A DNA stretch of 9,003 nt from JBQCEE01 sp051960575 (GCF_051960575.1 NZ_JBQCEE010000286.1:1-9003); one strand, 5' to 3'; positions 1 through 6,740 are shown, counted from the first letter of the stretch. The notes: generated by a model from the letters alone, not told the origin. Made by a program: numbers and translations.

Positions 1-1
1 C

Positions 2-382
2 ATCCTCACGCCGGTGGTGCTCGTCATGCTGCTGGTCGTGGTCGGGTTCGGCCGCGTCAGCCACGCCCGGTCCCTGGTCGACCAGGCCGCCGCAGCCGCC
101 GCTCGCGCCGCGTCCCTGGCCAGCGACCCCGGCGCCGCGGCGAACGCCGCCCGCAGCGAAGCCGCCGCCGACCTCGACCAGGTCGGCATCAGCTGCACCC
201 ACTTCGTCACCGACGCTGACGTCAGCGCGTTCCGCCCAGGCGGACAGGTCACCGTCACCATCACCTGCACCGCCTCCCTCGCCGGCCTCGCCATCACCGG
301 CCTGCCCGGCCACACCACCCTGACCGGCTCGGCGACCGCACCCGTCGACGCCTACCGCACCCTCACCGGAACCCACCCGTGA
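2..382 (+). CDS. TadE-like pilus assembly protein, 5'-truncated by the window edge
   Basis: The reading frame is open from base 2 to the TGA at 380-382, so the true start lies before the window; 126 residues are visible. The visible start (ILTPVVLVMLLVVVGFGR) is the end of a single hydrophobic helix. An Ala-rich amphipathic stretch (SLVDQAAAAAARAASLA) follows, then a small beta-rich domain with two cysteines (ISC and TITC) that could form a disulfide outside the membrane. This helix-plus-Ala-rich layout is typical of TadE-family pseudopilins (PF07811), minor subunits of the Tad/Flp pilus. Family knowledge suggests the missing N-terminus carries a short basic leader and a 'G..xxE' type processing site. 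The stop codon overlaps the next gene's GTG, which supports one operon. A generic TadE/G-like secreted protein is the alternative. Confidence 0.75.
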   Translation: MLTPVVLVMLLVVVGFGRVSHARSLVDQAAAAAARAASLASDPGAAANAARSEAAADLDQVGISCTHFVTDADVSAFRPGGQVTVTITCTASLAGLAITGLPGHTTLTGSATAPVDAYRTLTGTHP

Positions 383-825
383 CCGGCCCGACCAATCCAG
401 CCACCGACGCCCGGGACCGGGGCAGCGTCATGTTTTGGGTCATCCCGATCATGGCCGGCCTCATCGCACTCGCCGGCCTCGTCCTCGACGGCGGCGACGC
501 GCTCGCCGCCCACCAGCACGCGACCGACCTGGCCCAGCAGGCCGCCCGCGCCGCCGCCGACGCCCTCCCACAACCAGGACTACGCGGCGCCCTCCCGGGC
601 GACGTCACCCCACAAGCGAGCGCCGCGACCCTCGCCGCCCGCCGCATCCTCGACACCGCCGACGTGACCGGCACCGTCGACATCGCCGGCGACACCGTCA
701 CCGTCACCGTCACCGTCCACCAGGCCACGCAGATTCTGTCCCTGGTCGGGATCGGCGACCTCACCAGCACCGCGACCGCCACCGCGACCGCCCTGCACGG
801 CACGACCAGCGGGGACCAGTCATGA
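379..825 (+). CDS. TadG-like pilus assembly / Flp pilus-associated membrane protein
   Basis: This 148-residue protein starts at a GTG that overlaps the previous stop (GTGA, 379-382), so translation is probably coupled. Residues 14-38 (RGSVMFW... ending in LVLDGGDAL) match the N-terminal pattern of TadG-like proteins (PF13400). In that pattern a Gly-rich lead-in and one transmembrane helix end in an acidic 'D-G/V-G' turn. A Q/A-rich helix (QQAARAAADAL) typical of this group follows. The rest is a short extracytoplasmic domain rich in Thr-Val and Thr-Ala dipeptides, encoded partly by short tandem DNA repeats. It is far shorter than full TadG with a von Willebrand domain, as is common for actinobacterial versions. 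It probably acts at the membrane as a minor component of the Tad apparatus. The family assignment comes from pattern and context and was not searched. Confidence 0.72.
   Translation: MTGPTNPATDARDRGSVMFWVIPIMAGLIALAGLVLDGGDALAAHQHATDLAQQAARAAADALPQPGLRGALPGDVTPQASAATLAARRILDTADVTGTVDIAGDTVTVTVTVHQATQILSLVGIGDLTSTATATATALHGTTSGDQS
694..717 (+). repeat. Four tandem copies of ACCGTC inside the TadG-like gene
   Basis: Four exact copies of the hexamer ACCGTC run in frame and encode (Thr-Val)4, an ideal beta-strand pattern. Because the unit is six bases, gain or loss of a copy would keep the frame while changing strand length. Confidence 0.9.
769..792 (+). repeat. Two tandem copies of a 12-base unit in the TadG-like gene
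   Basis: Two exact copies of ACCGCGACCGCC encode (Thr-Ala)4 near the C-terminus of the TadG-like protein. Like the ACCGTC array upstream, it is a frame-neutral low-complexity repeat. Confidence 0.85.
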
Positions 826-3800
826 CCCGCCTCGCCGAACGGGCCCGGCAACTCGCGGCCCTCGTCGCCCTCGCCGCCCTGCTCGTCGGCGTGCCGATCG
901 GGATCACCGCTCTCGTCGGCAACTCCGGACCGGCCCTCCGCGATCTGGCCGCCGGCCAAGCCACCGACCGGGCCGTCATCGCAATCCTCGCCGCCGTCGT
1001 CGCGCTCGCCTGGCTGCAGTTCGCTCTCTGCGTCGTCACCGAGACGCTCGGTCAACTCCGCCGTCGCGGCGACACCGGTCCGGCGCCAGTCGACCCGCGG
1101 GTACCGGGCCAATTCACCGGCCTCCCCGCGCTCGCCCGCACCCTGGTCGCCACCGCACTGTTCGCCGGCACGCTCGCCGCCGTCCTGCCCCGGCCCGCGC
1201 TCGCCGCCTCACTCCCGCCGCCTGGCCACCCCTACCAGCCTGTGACGGCCGCGGTCTTGACCGACCGGCCCCCAACCCGACTCATTCCCCAGTCGACCCG
1301 AACCCCGCCGCCGACCGGCGCCACCGGTCACCCGATCACCCAAGCCGGCACGCCGCCACACGCGCCCACCGCGGCGGGAACCGCTGTGCAATCGGGGGCG
1401 CGGGCCGCGACACAGGTCTACGTCGTCCCGGCCGACGGGGACGGCCCGGACACGCTGTGGGACATCGCCGACCAAGCCCTCGGCAGCGGCGAACGCTGGC
1501 ACGAGATCTGGGACCTCAACCGCGGCCGCACCCAGCCTGACGGCACCTTCATGTCGCACGCCAGCCTGCTCCGACCCGGCTGGACCGTCCTCATCCCGGC
1601 CCCCGACGACACCGCGGTCGACACCGTGACCGTGCGACCGGGGGACACACTCACCGGGATCGCCAACAATCACCACGACTCTTTGACTCTGGTCTGGGAC
1701 GCCAATGAAGGCCGCGTCATGTCCGACGGGCGGCTATTCACTGACCCCGACTTGATCAAACCCGGCGACACCCTCGTCCTCCCGACGCCGGCGACGACAC
1801 CGAATCCGCCCGCAGGGTCACGCGCACCGCAGACACCGCACCGCGCACCGCATGACCACCACGAGGCGTCCGCGCCGGTCCATCCGACCTCCGCCGTGCC
1901 GCGCCCCGGCACCGCCAGCCGACCAAGCACGCCAACGGCAAGCGCTCCGACATCGAGCGCCACCAGCACGGGAACCACCGACTCGGGCACACGCACGGCA
2001 GCACGCGACCGCACGGCCGCTAGCGACGACACCGTCTGGTCATCACCGTGGGCGACGGTGTTCGGCGGCGGCGGCGGGATCGTCGCCGCCGGCGTCCTCA
2101 CCACCCTCCTGGCACGTCGTCGCGCGGCCCGCCGCCGAATCCCGATCGGCCACGTCCGCGCGCAGCTCCCGCCACCACTCGCCGCGGTCGCGCACGCCGC
2201 CCACGTCCACGCCGCCACCAGCGACGGCGCCCTGGTCGACCTCACCCTCCGCGGCCTTGCAGCCGCCGCGGCCGCCGACGGCGGCACCCTGCCGGATATC
2301 GCGACCGCACGACTGATCGGCGACCGCGTCGAACTCGCCCTCGTCGAGCCGCATCCCCACGCACCACCATCACCATGGCAGGCCGACGAGTCGGGACTGT
2401 GCTGGTCCGTCCGTGCCGGCGACCCGCTGCCCGTCCCGGTCGTCGAAGCGGCCGCCCACCTGCACCCCTACCCGACCCTCGTCACGATCGCGGAAAGCCC
2501 ACGACCAAGCAGCGACGACGAGACGCAGCCCGCGTCGAGTCATGACGTCGATGAACGCGACGTCGATCACCTCGACGGGCATCAATCCGACGGCAGGCAC
2601 CCGCAGCGGTGGCTGCTCGACCTCGAACACGCCGCCGTGACGATCATGTCCGGTGACCCAGACCGCTGCCGCGACCTCGCGCGCTTCGTCGCGACCTCGC
2701 TGGCCGTCAACGACAACGCCGACACCGTCACCGTTACGCTCGTCGGCTTCGGCGACGATCTCGTCGGACTGAATCCGCACCGCCTGCGCCACTCGACCGA
2801 CCTGCGATTCGCCGTCGACCTCCTCCAGGCCGCGCTCACGCACGCGTCCGCGGCAGCGCAGGATATGGACGCCCTCACCAGTCGGGTCACACATGTCGGC
2901 GCCGACTCCTTCATGCCGCATGTCCTCATCGCCGACCTCGACAACGTCGCTACAAACAGCGGCCCCGACGACATGACCGACGTACACGCGGTCCGCGACC
3001 TCGCCACCGCGCTCGCTGGAGGCGCCGGGCGCGTCGGAGTCGCCGTCGTGCTGACCGGCGGCGCCGCCGCGGACCTCGACATCGGAACGCATCTCGTCGT
3101 CGACGCCGACACGACGTTGCTGCTGCCGGATGCCGCCGTCCCGCTGCAGGCGCAGCAGATGCCGGCCGACATGGCCGCCGGCATCGCCGCCATGCTCGCC
3201 GCAGCCAGCGATGATGCGGCGATACCCGTGCCAAACGCGGCCGGCGACCAGCCCGCCGACCGCTGCAGCGACGCCAGCGGCGCCCTGCGCCGCGACCTCG
3301 TGCTGCCACGCACCACCGACCCCGCCGCCAAACCCACGCCTTCCGGCGACGAAACGCTGGGCGGCGGCGACGAGGAGGGCACGACGCTGCTGCCCGAGCC
3401 GGACACCCGCTACCTCCAAACGACAGCCACCACCCGAGTCGACCTCGAGACGATCAGTCCCCGCGTGCCGGCGGCCGTCACCAGCGCCGTCGAGCACGCC
3501 GTCGACGGCCTCGACGCCGACCTCGAGCGCTGGCACGCCGCCGACTGCGACCTCCCGCGGCTCACGCTGCTCGGCCCGATCGAGCTCCGCGCGCACGGCG
3601 AGCAGCCCAAGAACCGCCGCTCCTACCTCACCGAGATCGTCGCCTTCCTCGCCACGCGCCCCCACGGCGCCACCGCCGAGCAACTCGCCGCCGCGTTCAA
3701 CCTGTCCATCCCCACGACGCAGGCCCGCATCCGGGAAGTCCGCGCCTGGCTCGGCCCCAACCCGCGCACCGGTCGGATGCACCTCCCTGACGCGCGCCGA

Positions 3801-4310
3801 TCGGCAGCCGGCCGCCAGCGCGGCATCAACACCTACGAGCTCGAGGACCTGCTCGTCGACGCCGATCTGTTCTGTCGGCTCCACGCCCGCGGGCAGGCCC
3901 GCGGCGGCCACGCCGGCATCGCTGACTACGAAGCGGCGCTGCGCCTGGTCACCGCGCCGCCGTTCGACCAAGCCCGGCCCGGCGGCTACGAATGGCTCCT
4001 CGATGACCGCCACGACGAATACCTCGCCGCCGGGATCGAGAAGATCGCCCACACCGTCGCGACCTGGGCCCTCGAACAAGGCCAGCTCGATCGAGCCGAA
4101 TACGCCGCCACCATCGCCATCAACGCCTTGCCCTACGCCGACACCCCCCGCCACGACCTCGCCGCCGTCCTCGACGCTCGCGGCCTCACCACCGCCGCTG
4201 AACGGCTCCTGCGCGACGACATCCTCAACCGCGACGACAACGGCGACGGCCCAGACGACCCGACTCCCCGCACCGCCGACATCATGGGCCGCCGCGCCCA
4301 AGCCTCCTGA
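822..4310 (+). CDS. Polytopic membrane protein with two LysM domains and a cytoplasmic winged-helix/BTAD module
   Basis: The 1162-residue protein starts at an ATG overlapping the previous stop (ATGA, 822-825); the frame is open further upstream, but that part is a shadow of the TadG-like gene. Predicted helices lie at about 11-33, 51-73, 106-129 and 411-431. The positive-inside rule (RAR at the N-terminus, RRR at 80-82, ARRRAARRR after the last helix) puts the N- and C-termini in the cytoplasm and residues 130-410 outside. That outer part holds two LysM domains (about 199-259 and 267-321; cores DTLWDIADQAL and GDTLTGIANN), followed by a Pro/Ser/Thr/Ala linker. The cytoplasmic part includes a Rossmann-like region (597 to about 760) resembling an ATPase without a Walker A motif. 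It ends in a winged helix (about 912-1000) and a bacterial transcriptional activator (BTAD) helical-repeat domain (about 1012-1135). LysM domains bind peptidoglycan, and BTAD is the SARP-type regulator domain. Such fusions occur beside actinobacterial tad genes. A role in sensing or positioning the pilus machine is inference. Confidence 0.9.
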   Translation: MTRLAERARQLAALVALAALLVGVPIGITALVGNSGPALRDLAAGQATDRAVIAILAAVVALAWLQFALCVVTETLGQLRRRGDTGPAPVDPRVPGQFTGLPALARTLVATALFAGTLAAVLPRPALAASLPPPGHPYQPVTAAVLTDRPPTRLIPQSTRTPPPTGATGHPITQAGTPPHAPTAAGTAVQSGARAATQVYVVPADGDGPDTLWDIADQALGSGERWHEIWDLNRGRTQPDGTFMSHASLLRPGWTVLIPAPDDTAVDTVTVRPGDTLTGIANNHHDSLTLVWDANEGRVMSDGRLFTDPDLIKPGDTLVLPTPATTPNPPAGSRAPQTPHRAPHDHHEASAPVHPTSAVPRPGTASRPSTPTASAPTSSATSTGTTDSGTRTAARDRTAASDDTVWSSPWATVFGGGGGIVAAGVLTTLLARRRAARRRIPIGHVRAQLPPPLAAVAHAAHVHAATSDGALVDLTLRGLAAAAAADGGTLPDIATARLIGDRVELALVEPHPHAPPSPWQADESGLCWSVRAGDPLPVPVVEAAAHLHPYPTLVTIAESPRPSSDDETQPASSHDVDERDVDHLDGHQSDGRHPQRWLLDLEHAAVTIMSGDPDRCRDLARFVATSLAVNDNADTVTVTLVGFGDDLVGLNPHRLRHSTDLRFAVDLLQAALTHASAAAQDMDALTSRVTHVGADSFMPHVLIADLDNVATNSGPDDMTDVHAVRDLATALAGGAGRVGVAVVLTGGAAADLDIGTHLVVDADTTLLLPDAAVPLQAQQMPADMAAGIAAMLAAASDDAAIPVPNAAGDQPADRCSDASGALRRDLVLPRTTDPAAKPTPSGDETLGGGDEEGTTLLPEPDTRYLQTTATTRVDLETISPRVPAAVTSAVEHAVDGLDADLERWHAADCDLPRLTLLGPIELRAHGEQPKNRRSYLTEIVAFLATRPHGATAEQLAAAFNLSIPTTQARIREVRAWLGPNPRTGRMHLPDARRSAAGRQRGINTYELEDLLVDADLFCRLHARGQARGGHAGIADYEAALRLVTAPPFDQARPGGYEWLLDDRHDEYLAAGIEKIAHTVATWALEQGQLDRAEYAATIAINALPYADTPRHDLAAVLDARGLTTAAERLLRDDILNRDDNGDGPDDPTPRTADIMGRRAQAS

Positions 4311-4365
4311 CCCTCCTGAAGCAGATGCAACGCCCCGCTTCAATGCAGCCTCCCGCTCGTGGTCT

Positions 4366-4395
4366 GGCGTCGGCTCGCGTCCCCCGACGGACGCC
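4366..4395 (+). terminator. Possible transcription terminator stem-loop after the tad operon
   Basis: About 55 bases after the stop, GGCGTC (4366-4371) pairs with GACGCC (4390-4395). A competing stem, CGTCGG (4368-4373) with CCGACG (4384-4389), lies inside it. There is no U-tract, as is common in high-GC actinobacteria, so termination is only plausible. A weaker TGAAGC/GCTTCA pair (4317-4322 and 4337-4342) sits right after the stop codon. Confidence 0.3.
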
Positions 4396-4488
4396 GCGAA
4401 CAAGCAGGTCATCTCCAGCAGACAACCCGGGGTTGATGCTGCAAGCTCGGAGACGCTTCAGCTCATGTGCCAACCCGAGTTTGCCGCA

Positions 4489-4536
4489 GCGCTCCGAGCC
4501 CCCCAGCTACCGGCAATTCGTCCCGCCACGGAGCGC
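4489..4536. repeat. 8-bp perfect inverted repeat, 32-base spacer
   Basis: GCGCTCCG (4489-4496) is matched by CGGAGCGC (4529-4536). No gene lies beside it. The long spacer is unlike a terminator. It could be chance in GC-rich DNA. Confidence 0.3.
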
Positions 4537-4796
4537 CGCGGATGGACCAGCGTCCCCGCACAGTGACGCAGTGGGCCGTCGACCGGAGACAAGATGCCAC
4601 GGAAAGCTACGCGAAGCGGCCTGATCCTCCGCGACGATTACGGCGAACACGCTCGCCGCGACCGCACCACATCAGTGACCGCGGTTCGTCGGACGTCGTC
4701 CCGGAGCCCCGGTCGAGGACAGAGCCCGACCGGGGCGGCCGCAACACGATCGCAAGTCGCGCGCAACGTCTTGATCGCGCGGGACGTCGGATCCTG

Positions 4797-4840
4797 CTAG
4801 GGCCCGCAGCGAACAGCAGGCCCGCTTCAAGAGGCCCTAG
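4797..4840. repeat. 8-bp perfect inverted repeat with a competing internal stem
   Basis: CTAGGGCC (4797-4804) pairs exactly with GGCCCTAG (4833-4840). A second pairing, CCTGCT (4793-4798) with AGCAGG (4815-4820), overlaps the left arm, so an RNA from here could fold in two exclusive ways. CTAG is usually rare in actinobacterial DNA, so a matched pair of CTAG-containing arms is less likely to be chance. Confidence 0.4.
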
Positions 4841-4927
4841 TGGCCGTAGAGACCAGGAAGTCAGCCGGAGGTCTGTCCTGTCGATTAACACCCTTCCGAC
4901 ATCACTCCTCTCCAAGTGCACGACTTA

Positions 4928-4959
4928 CTGACAATTTCAGTCACTTGAGTCTCTGTCAG
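4928..4959. repeat. Inverted repeat in the AT-rich core of the gap
   Basis: CTGACA (4928-4933) is matched by TGTCAG (4954-4959), and the interior carries two direct AGTC copies. It lies in the most AT-rich part of the window. It could be an operator, or the end of an old insertion. Confidence 0.3.
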
Positions 4960-5154
4960 AACGGAAGCCCAGCAAATATCGGGGTTGCTGCTGAGATCAA
5001 GCGGCGTGATGTCCGGTTTGTGGAGCCTGCTCAGCACACTGGAGAGACTCTGGATGGAGCCCGACGCCTCGCTACACTCCCCGGCGGCGACGCAGAAGGC
5101 CCCGCGCTTCACTCGCTCGGCCACGTACACCTAAAAGGCTGGGCGGTTGAGCCA

Positions 5155-5215
5155 CTGGTTAGAGACCAGGTTGGCCCCCAACGCGATGGTGGGGCCTCGC
5201 GGCGGCCTGGCCGCC
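5155..5215 (+). other. Three consecutive stem-loops ending in a terminator-like hairpin; possible small RNA 3' end
   Basis: Three hairpins follow one another: CTGGT/ACCAG with a five-base loop (5155-5169); GGCCCC/GGGGCC with a 12-base loop (5173-5196); and GGCGGCC-T-GGCCGCC (5201-5215), whose last stem is followed by TTT. Three adjacent stems with so little DNA between them suggest a folded transcript. A terminator or structured RNA on the plus strand fits best, but I see no matching promoter or known RNA family. Confidence 0.35.
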
Positions 5216-5459
5216 TTTGGAGTTGTTCGGCTTTCTCCGCCTTGCTTGGCACGCCAGCCGGCAGGACTCGTCGCCGGAGCCTCTGCCGAGGGACGTCAGC
5301 GAGCCGACGTCGTCCACCACCGGCTTGGTTGATCACGGGCGCGAAGTTGCTCGCCGGCTGCGAGGGATGATGCTCAATGCGTCCTCTCCACAAGCACGCA
5401 ACTGGGCCTGCCTGCTTCGCACGAAGGTCAAGCACCGTGCGCAGTAAGACGACCTGGGC

Positions 5460-5476
5460 AAAACTGGGGAGACCCC
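5460..5476 (-). terminator. Short intrinsic terminator after the lipoprotein gene
   Basis: Read on the minus strand, GGGG-TCT-CCCC is followed by AG and then TTTT (complement of 5460-5463). It lies 7 bases past the lipoprotein stop codon. The stem is only four G-C pairs, so it is a weak terminator, but its position and U-tract fit the end of the two-gene minus-strand unit. Confidence 0.45.
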
Positions 5477-5483
5477 TCTCGGA

Positions 5484-6368
5484 TCAGTGGCTGGGGCCGC
5501 CGTAGAACCCGGCGGTGGCGCCGTCGGCGCAGCCGTGCACCCAGTCGGTGCGGTCGTTGGTCATCGGCTGCTGGGAGTCCAGCCGCGCGTATGCCTGGTC
5601 GCACAGGGCGTGGACGACCTTTCTGCCCCCGGGAGTGCCGGGTCCGGTGTCGGCGGGCATCAGGTTGGCCCAGTGCTGTTGGCCGTAGGCGTATCCGTCG
5701 CGGTAGACCGCCTGCTGGCCGATCGGGGCGTAGTCGCCTCCCGGTCCGGCGGAGGTGTCGGGGGTCGTGGGGACAGGTGATGGTCCGGGCGGGACAGCGG
5801 TCGCGGTCGCGCGGGGGGCGGCAGCGCTTCCCGGCGACGAGGCGCCGCCACCGTGGATGCGATTCAGAGCGTAGACATCCGCGACGGTCAGGCCCGGGAC
5901 GGCCGCCAGGTAGTCGCGCGCGACGGCCGTCAGTCCCGGGTCGCCATCCTTAGCGCAAGAATCGGCGGCCTGGGTTCGGGCCTCGGCTTCGGCCTGTGCG
6001 GGCGGCTTGTAGGAGCCGAGGGCCTGCCGATAGATGTACGCCGTGTTGAGCGAGACCGTGCTCATAGGGTCGCTACTTGTGACGCCGAGTGATCCGAAGA
6101 AGTTGGCGATCACCTGATCGCTCGGCGCCTGCTGCCCGACGGGACTCAGCGCCTCGTAGGCGTGCACGAACGCAATCGCCTCGGCGATGCAGGCTCTGTG
6201 GCGGTCGAGCGGCTTCTCAGTCCGCGCGGGCGCGGGCGTGGCCGGGGAGGAGCTGCTGGCTCCGCAGGCGGTAACGCCGATGGTGAGGGCGGCGGCCGCG
6301 CCCACTGCGGCGGCCGCGCGGAGTCGGGTCCGGGCGCGGCTGCGCCACAGTTGGGGTCGTTGACTCAC
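5484..6368 (-). CDS. Secreted lipoprotein of unknown function with a conserved-looking C-terminal Cys-pair domain
   Basis: This 294-residue protein starts at GTG (6366-6368). The first 35 residues form a lipoprotein signal: a basic n-region (RSRARTRLR), an Ala-rich core, and lipobox V32-T-A-C35, so C35 should be lipidated on the outer membrane face. Residues 53-173 form an alpha-rich domain with C60 and C138. A Pro/Ala/Ser/Thr spacer (about 174-212) follows. The C-terminal domain (213-294) has Y-x-x-G-Y-x-Y-G, then C256 and W276-V-H-G-C280. Two disulfides (60-138 and 256-280) are likely. The C-terminal pattern of a 'YxxGY' helix and 'WxxGC' recurs in secreted actinobacterial proteins of unknown role. 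The gene begins 7 bases after the small upstream gene ends, with no clear Shine-Dalgarno sequence, so it is probably cotranscribed. Function is unknown. Confidence 0.85.
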   Translation of the reverse strand: MSQRPQLWRSRARTRLRAAAAVGAAAALTIGVTACGASSSSPATPAPARTEKPLDRHRACIAEAIAFVHAYEALSPVGQQAPSDQVIANFFGSLGVTSSDPMSTVSLNTAYIYRQALGSYKPPAQAEAEARTQAADSCAKDGDPGLTAVARDYLAAVPGLTVADVYALNRIHGGGASSPGSAAAPRATATAVPPGPSPVPTTPDTSAGPGGDYAPIGQQAVYRDGYAYGQQHWANLMPADTGPGTPGGRKVVHALCDQAYARLDSQQPMTNDRTDWVHGCADGATAGFYGGPSH

Positions 6369-6375
6369 GCCGCGC

Positions 6376-6642
6376 TCAGTAGGTGCGTCGGCACTTCGCG
6401 GCAGCTTCCGGCGTGCGGTGCCGCACCGAGCAGCTGCCGTGGGTGTACGCCGGGGCGGTCGAGCGCTTGCGCGGCTTCGTGTTTAGCGAGCGCTGCATGC
6501 TGTAGACGGCGTTGTCGACCGGGTGCAGCGCGCGCCGAACCTGCTTGACCGACTTCGGCGTGACGGCGCTCTTGGCGGTACGGACCGGGTGCACGGCACG
6601 GCGCACCGATCGTGGCACCAGCATGCGCGAGAGGAAGCCCAT
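6376..6642 (-). CDS. Small basic protein with a duplicated segment and a C-terminal His/Cys motif
   Basis: I chose the ATG at 6640-6642, giving 88 residues; the frame extends upstream to 6771, but that part overlaps the palindromic promoter region and is basic low-complexity sequence. The protein begins MGFLSRMLVPRSVRRAVHP. The segment RRAVHPVRTAKSAV (14-27) is echoed by RRALHPVDNAVYSM (36-49), suggesting an internal duplication. The end contains H68-x2-C71-x3-H75-x8-C84, a spacing that could hold one metal ion. The protein is strongly basic and has no transmembrane helix. I associate similar small proteins with actinobacterial genomes, but know no assigned function. A TACGGT hexamer (complement of 6650-6655) sits 7 bases before the ATG and could drive a leaderless transcript. 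An in-frame GTG at 6649-6651 is an alternative start. Nucleic-acid binding is possible but inferred. Confidence 0.65.
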   Translation of the reverse strand: MGFLSRMLVPRSVRRAVHPVRTAKSAVTPKSVKQVRRALHPVDNAVYSMQRSLNTKPRKRSTAPAYTHGSCSVRHRTPEAAAKCRRTY

Positions 6643-6649
6643 GATCGGC

Positions 6650-6655
6650 ACCGTA
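6650..6655 (-). promoter_or_regulatory. Candidate -10 element for the small basic protein gene
   Basis: On the minus strand the hexamer TACGGT fits the actinobacterial -10 pattern TAnnnT. It ends 7 bases before the ATG at 6642, so transcription could begin at the start codon. No good -35 is visible, and no Shine-Dalgarno sequence lies before the ATG, which agrees with a leaderless message. Confidence 0.35.
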
Positions 6656-6704
6656 GAAGATCGGGGCCCTGGCAGCCAGCGCCAGCGGCGACAGACCGTG
6701 CTGC

Positions 6705-6737
6705 CCGTGAAGTGCTTGCGGTTGCGGCACTTCACGG
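6705..6737. promoter_or_regulatory. Perfect 11-11-11 inverted repeat in the divergent promoter region; probable operator
   Basis: CCGTGAAGTGC (6705-6715) and its exact complement GCACTTCACGG (6727-6737) flank an 11-base spacer, TTGCGGTTGCG, that itself contains a repeated TTGCG. The arm centres are 22 bases apart, about two helical turns, so a dimeric regulator could bind both arms on one DNA face. It lies 18 bases before the Mrr-like gene and 62 bases before the small divergent gene, and could repress one or both. An RNA hairpin is the alternative, but if the Mrr-like gene is leaderless the repeat is not transcribed with it. Confidence 0.65.
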
Positions 6738-6740
6738 CGA

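Larger units (their letters stand above)
4311..5483. other. Gene-poor interval with several inverted repeats; no supported coding region
   Basis: All reading frames here give low-complexity Arg/Ser/Pro-rich translations with poor codon bias and no family I recognise. The best small frame, 4594-4800, has a GGAG eight to five bases before its ATG. However, about 19 of its 68 codons end in A or T, unlike the neighbouring genes. I see no convincing tRNA, transposase remnant or integrase. Composition changes inside the interval: 4880-4990 is clearly more AT-rich than its surroundings. Inverted repeats lie at 4489-4536, 4797-4840, 4928-4959 and 5155-5215. It may hold an untranslated RNA, decayed mobile DNA or regulatory sites; none is proven. 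Confidence 0.6.

Noticed and set aside
435..821. Upstream extension of the LysM/BTAD frame
   Set aside because: It overlaps the TadG-like gene in another frame and reads as Arg/Pro/His-rich nonsense. The ATG at 822, overlapping the previous stop, is the natural start.
2370..4412. A 680-codon open frame on the minus strand opposite the LysM/BTAD gene
   Set aside because: It is an antisense shadow caused by the very high third-position GC of the plus-strand gene. The translation is Gly/Val/Arg/Asp-rich with no domain, while the plus-strand frame has clear LysM, helices and BTAD.
4594..4800. Small open frame with a GGAG before its ATG
   Set aside because: About 19 of 68 codons end in A or T, unlike the neighbours, and the product is Arg/Ser/Thr-rich with no motif. 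The coding signal is too weak to annotate.
4885..5130. 81-codon minus-strand open frame in the AT-rich part of the gap
   Set aside because: No ribosome-binding site, weak codon bias and no family similarity that I can see. An insertion-sequence remnant was considered, but no transposase motif is present.
4840..5370. 176-codon open frame on the plus strand in the gap
   Set aside because: Poor codon bias, no Shine-Dalgarno sequence, no recognisable domain, and it runs through the three-hairpin region.
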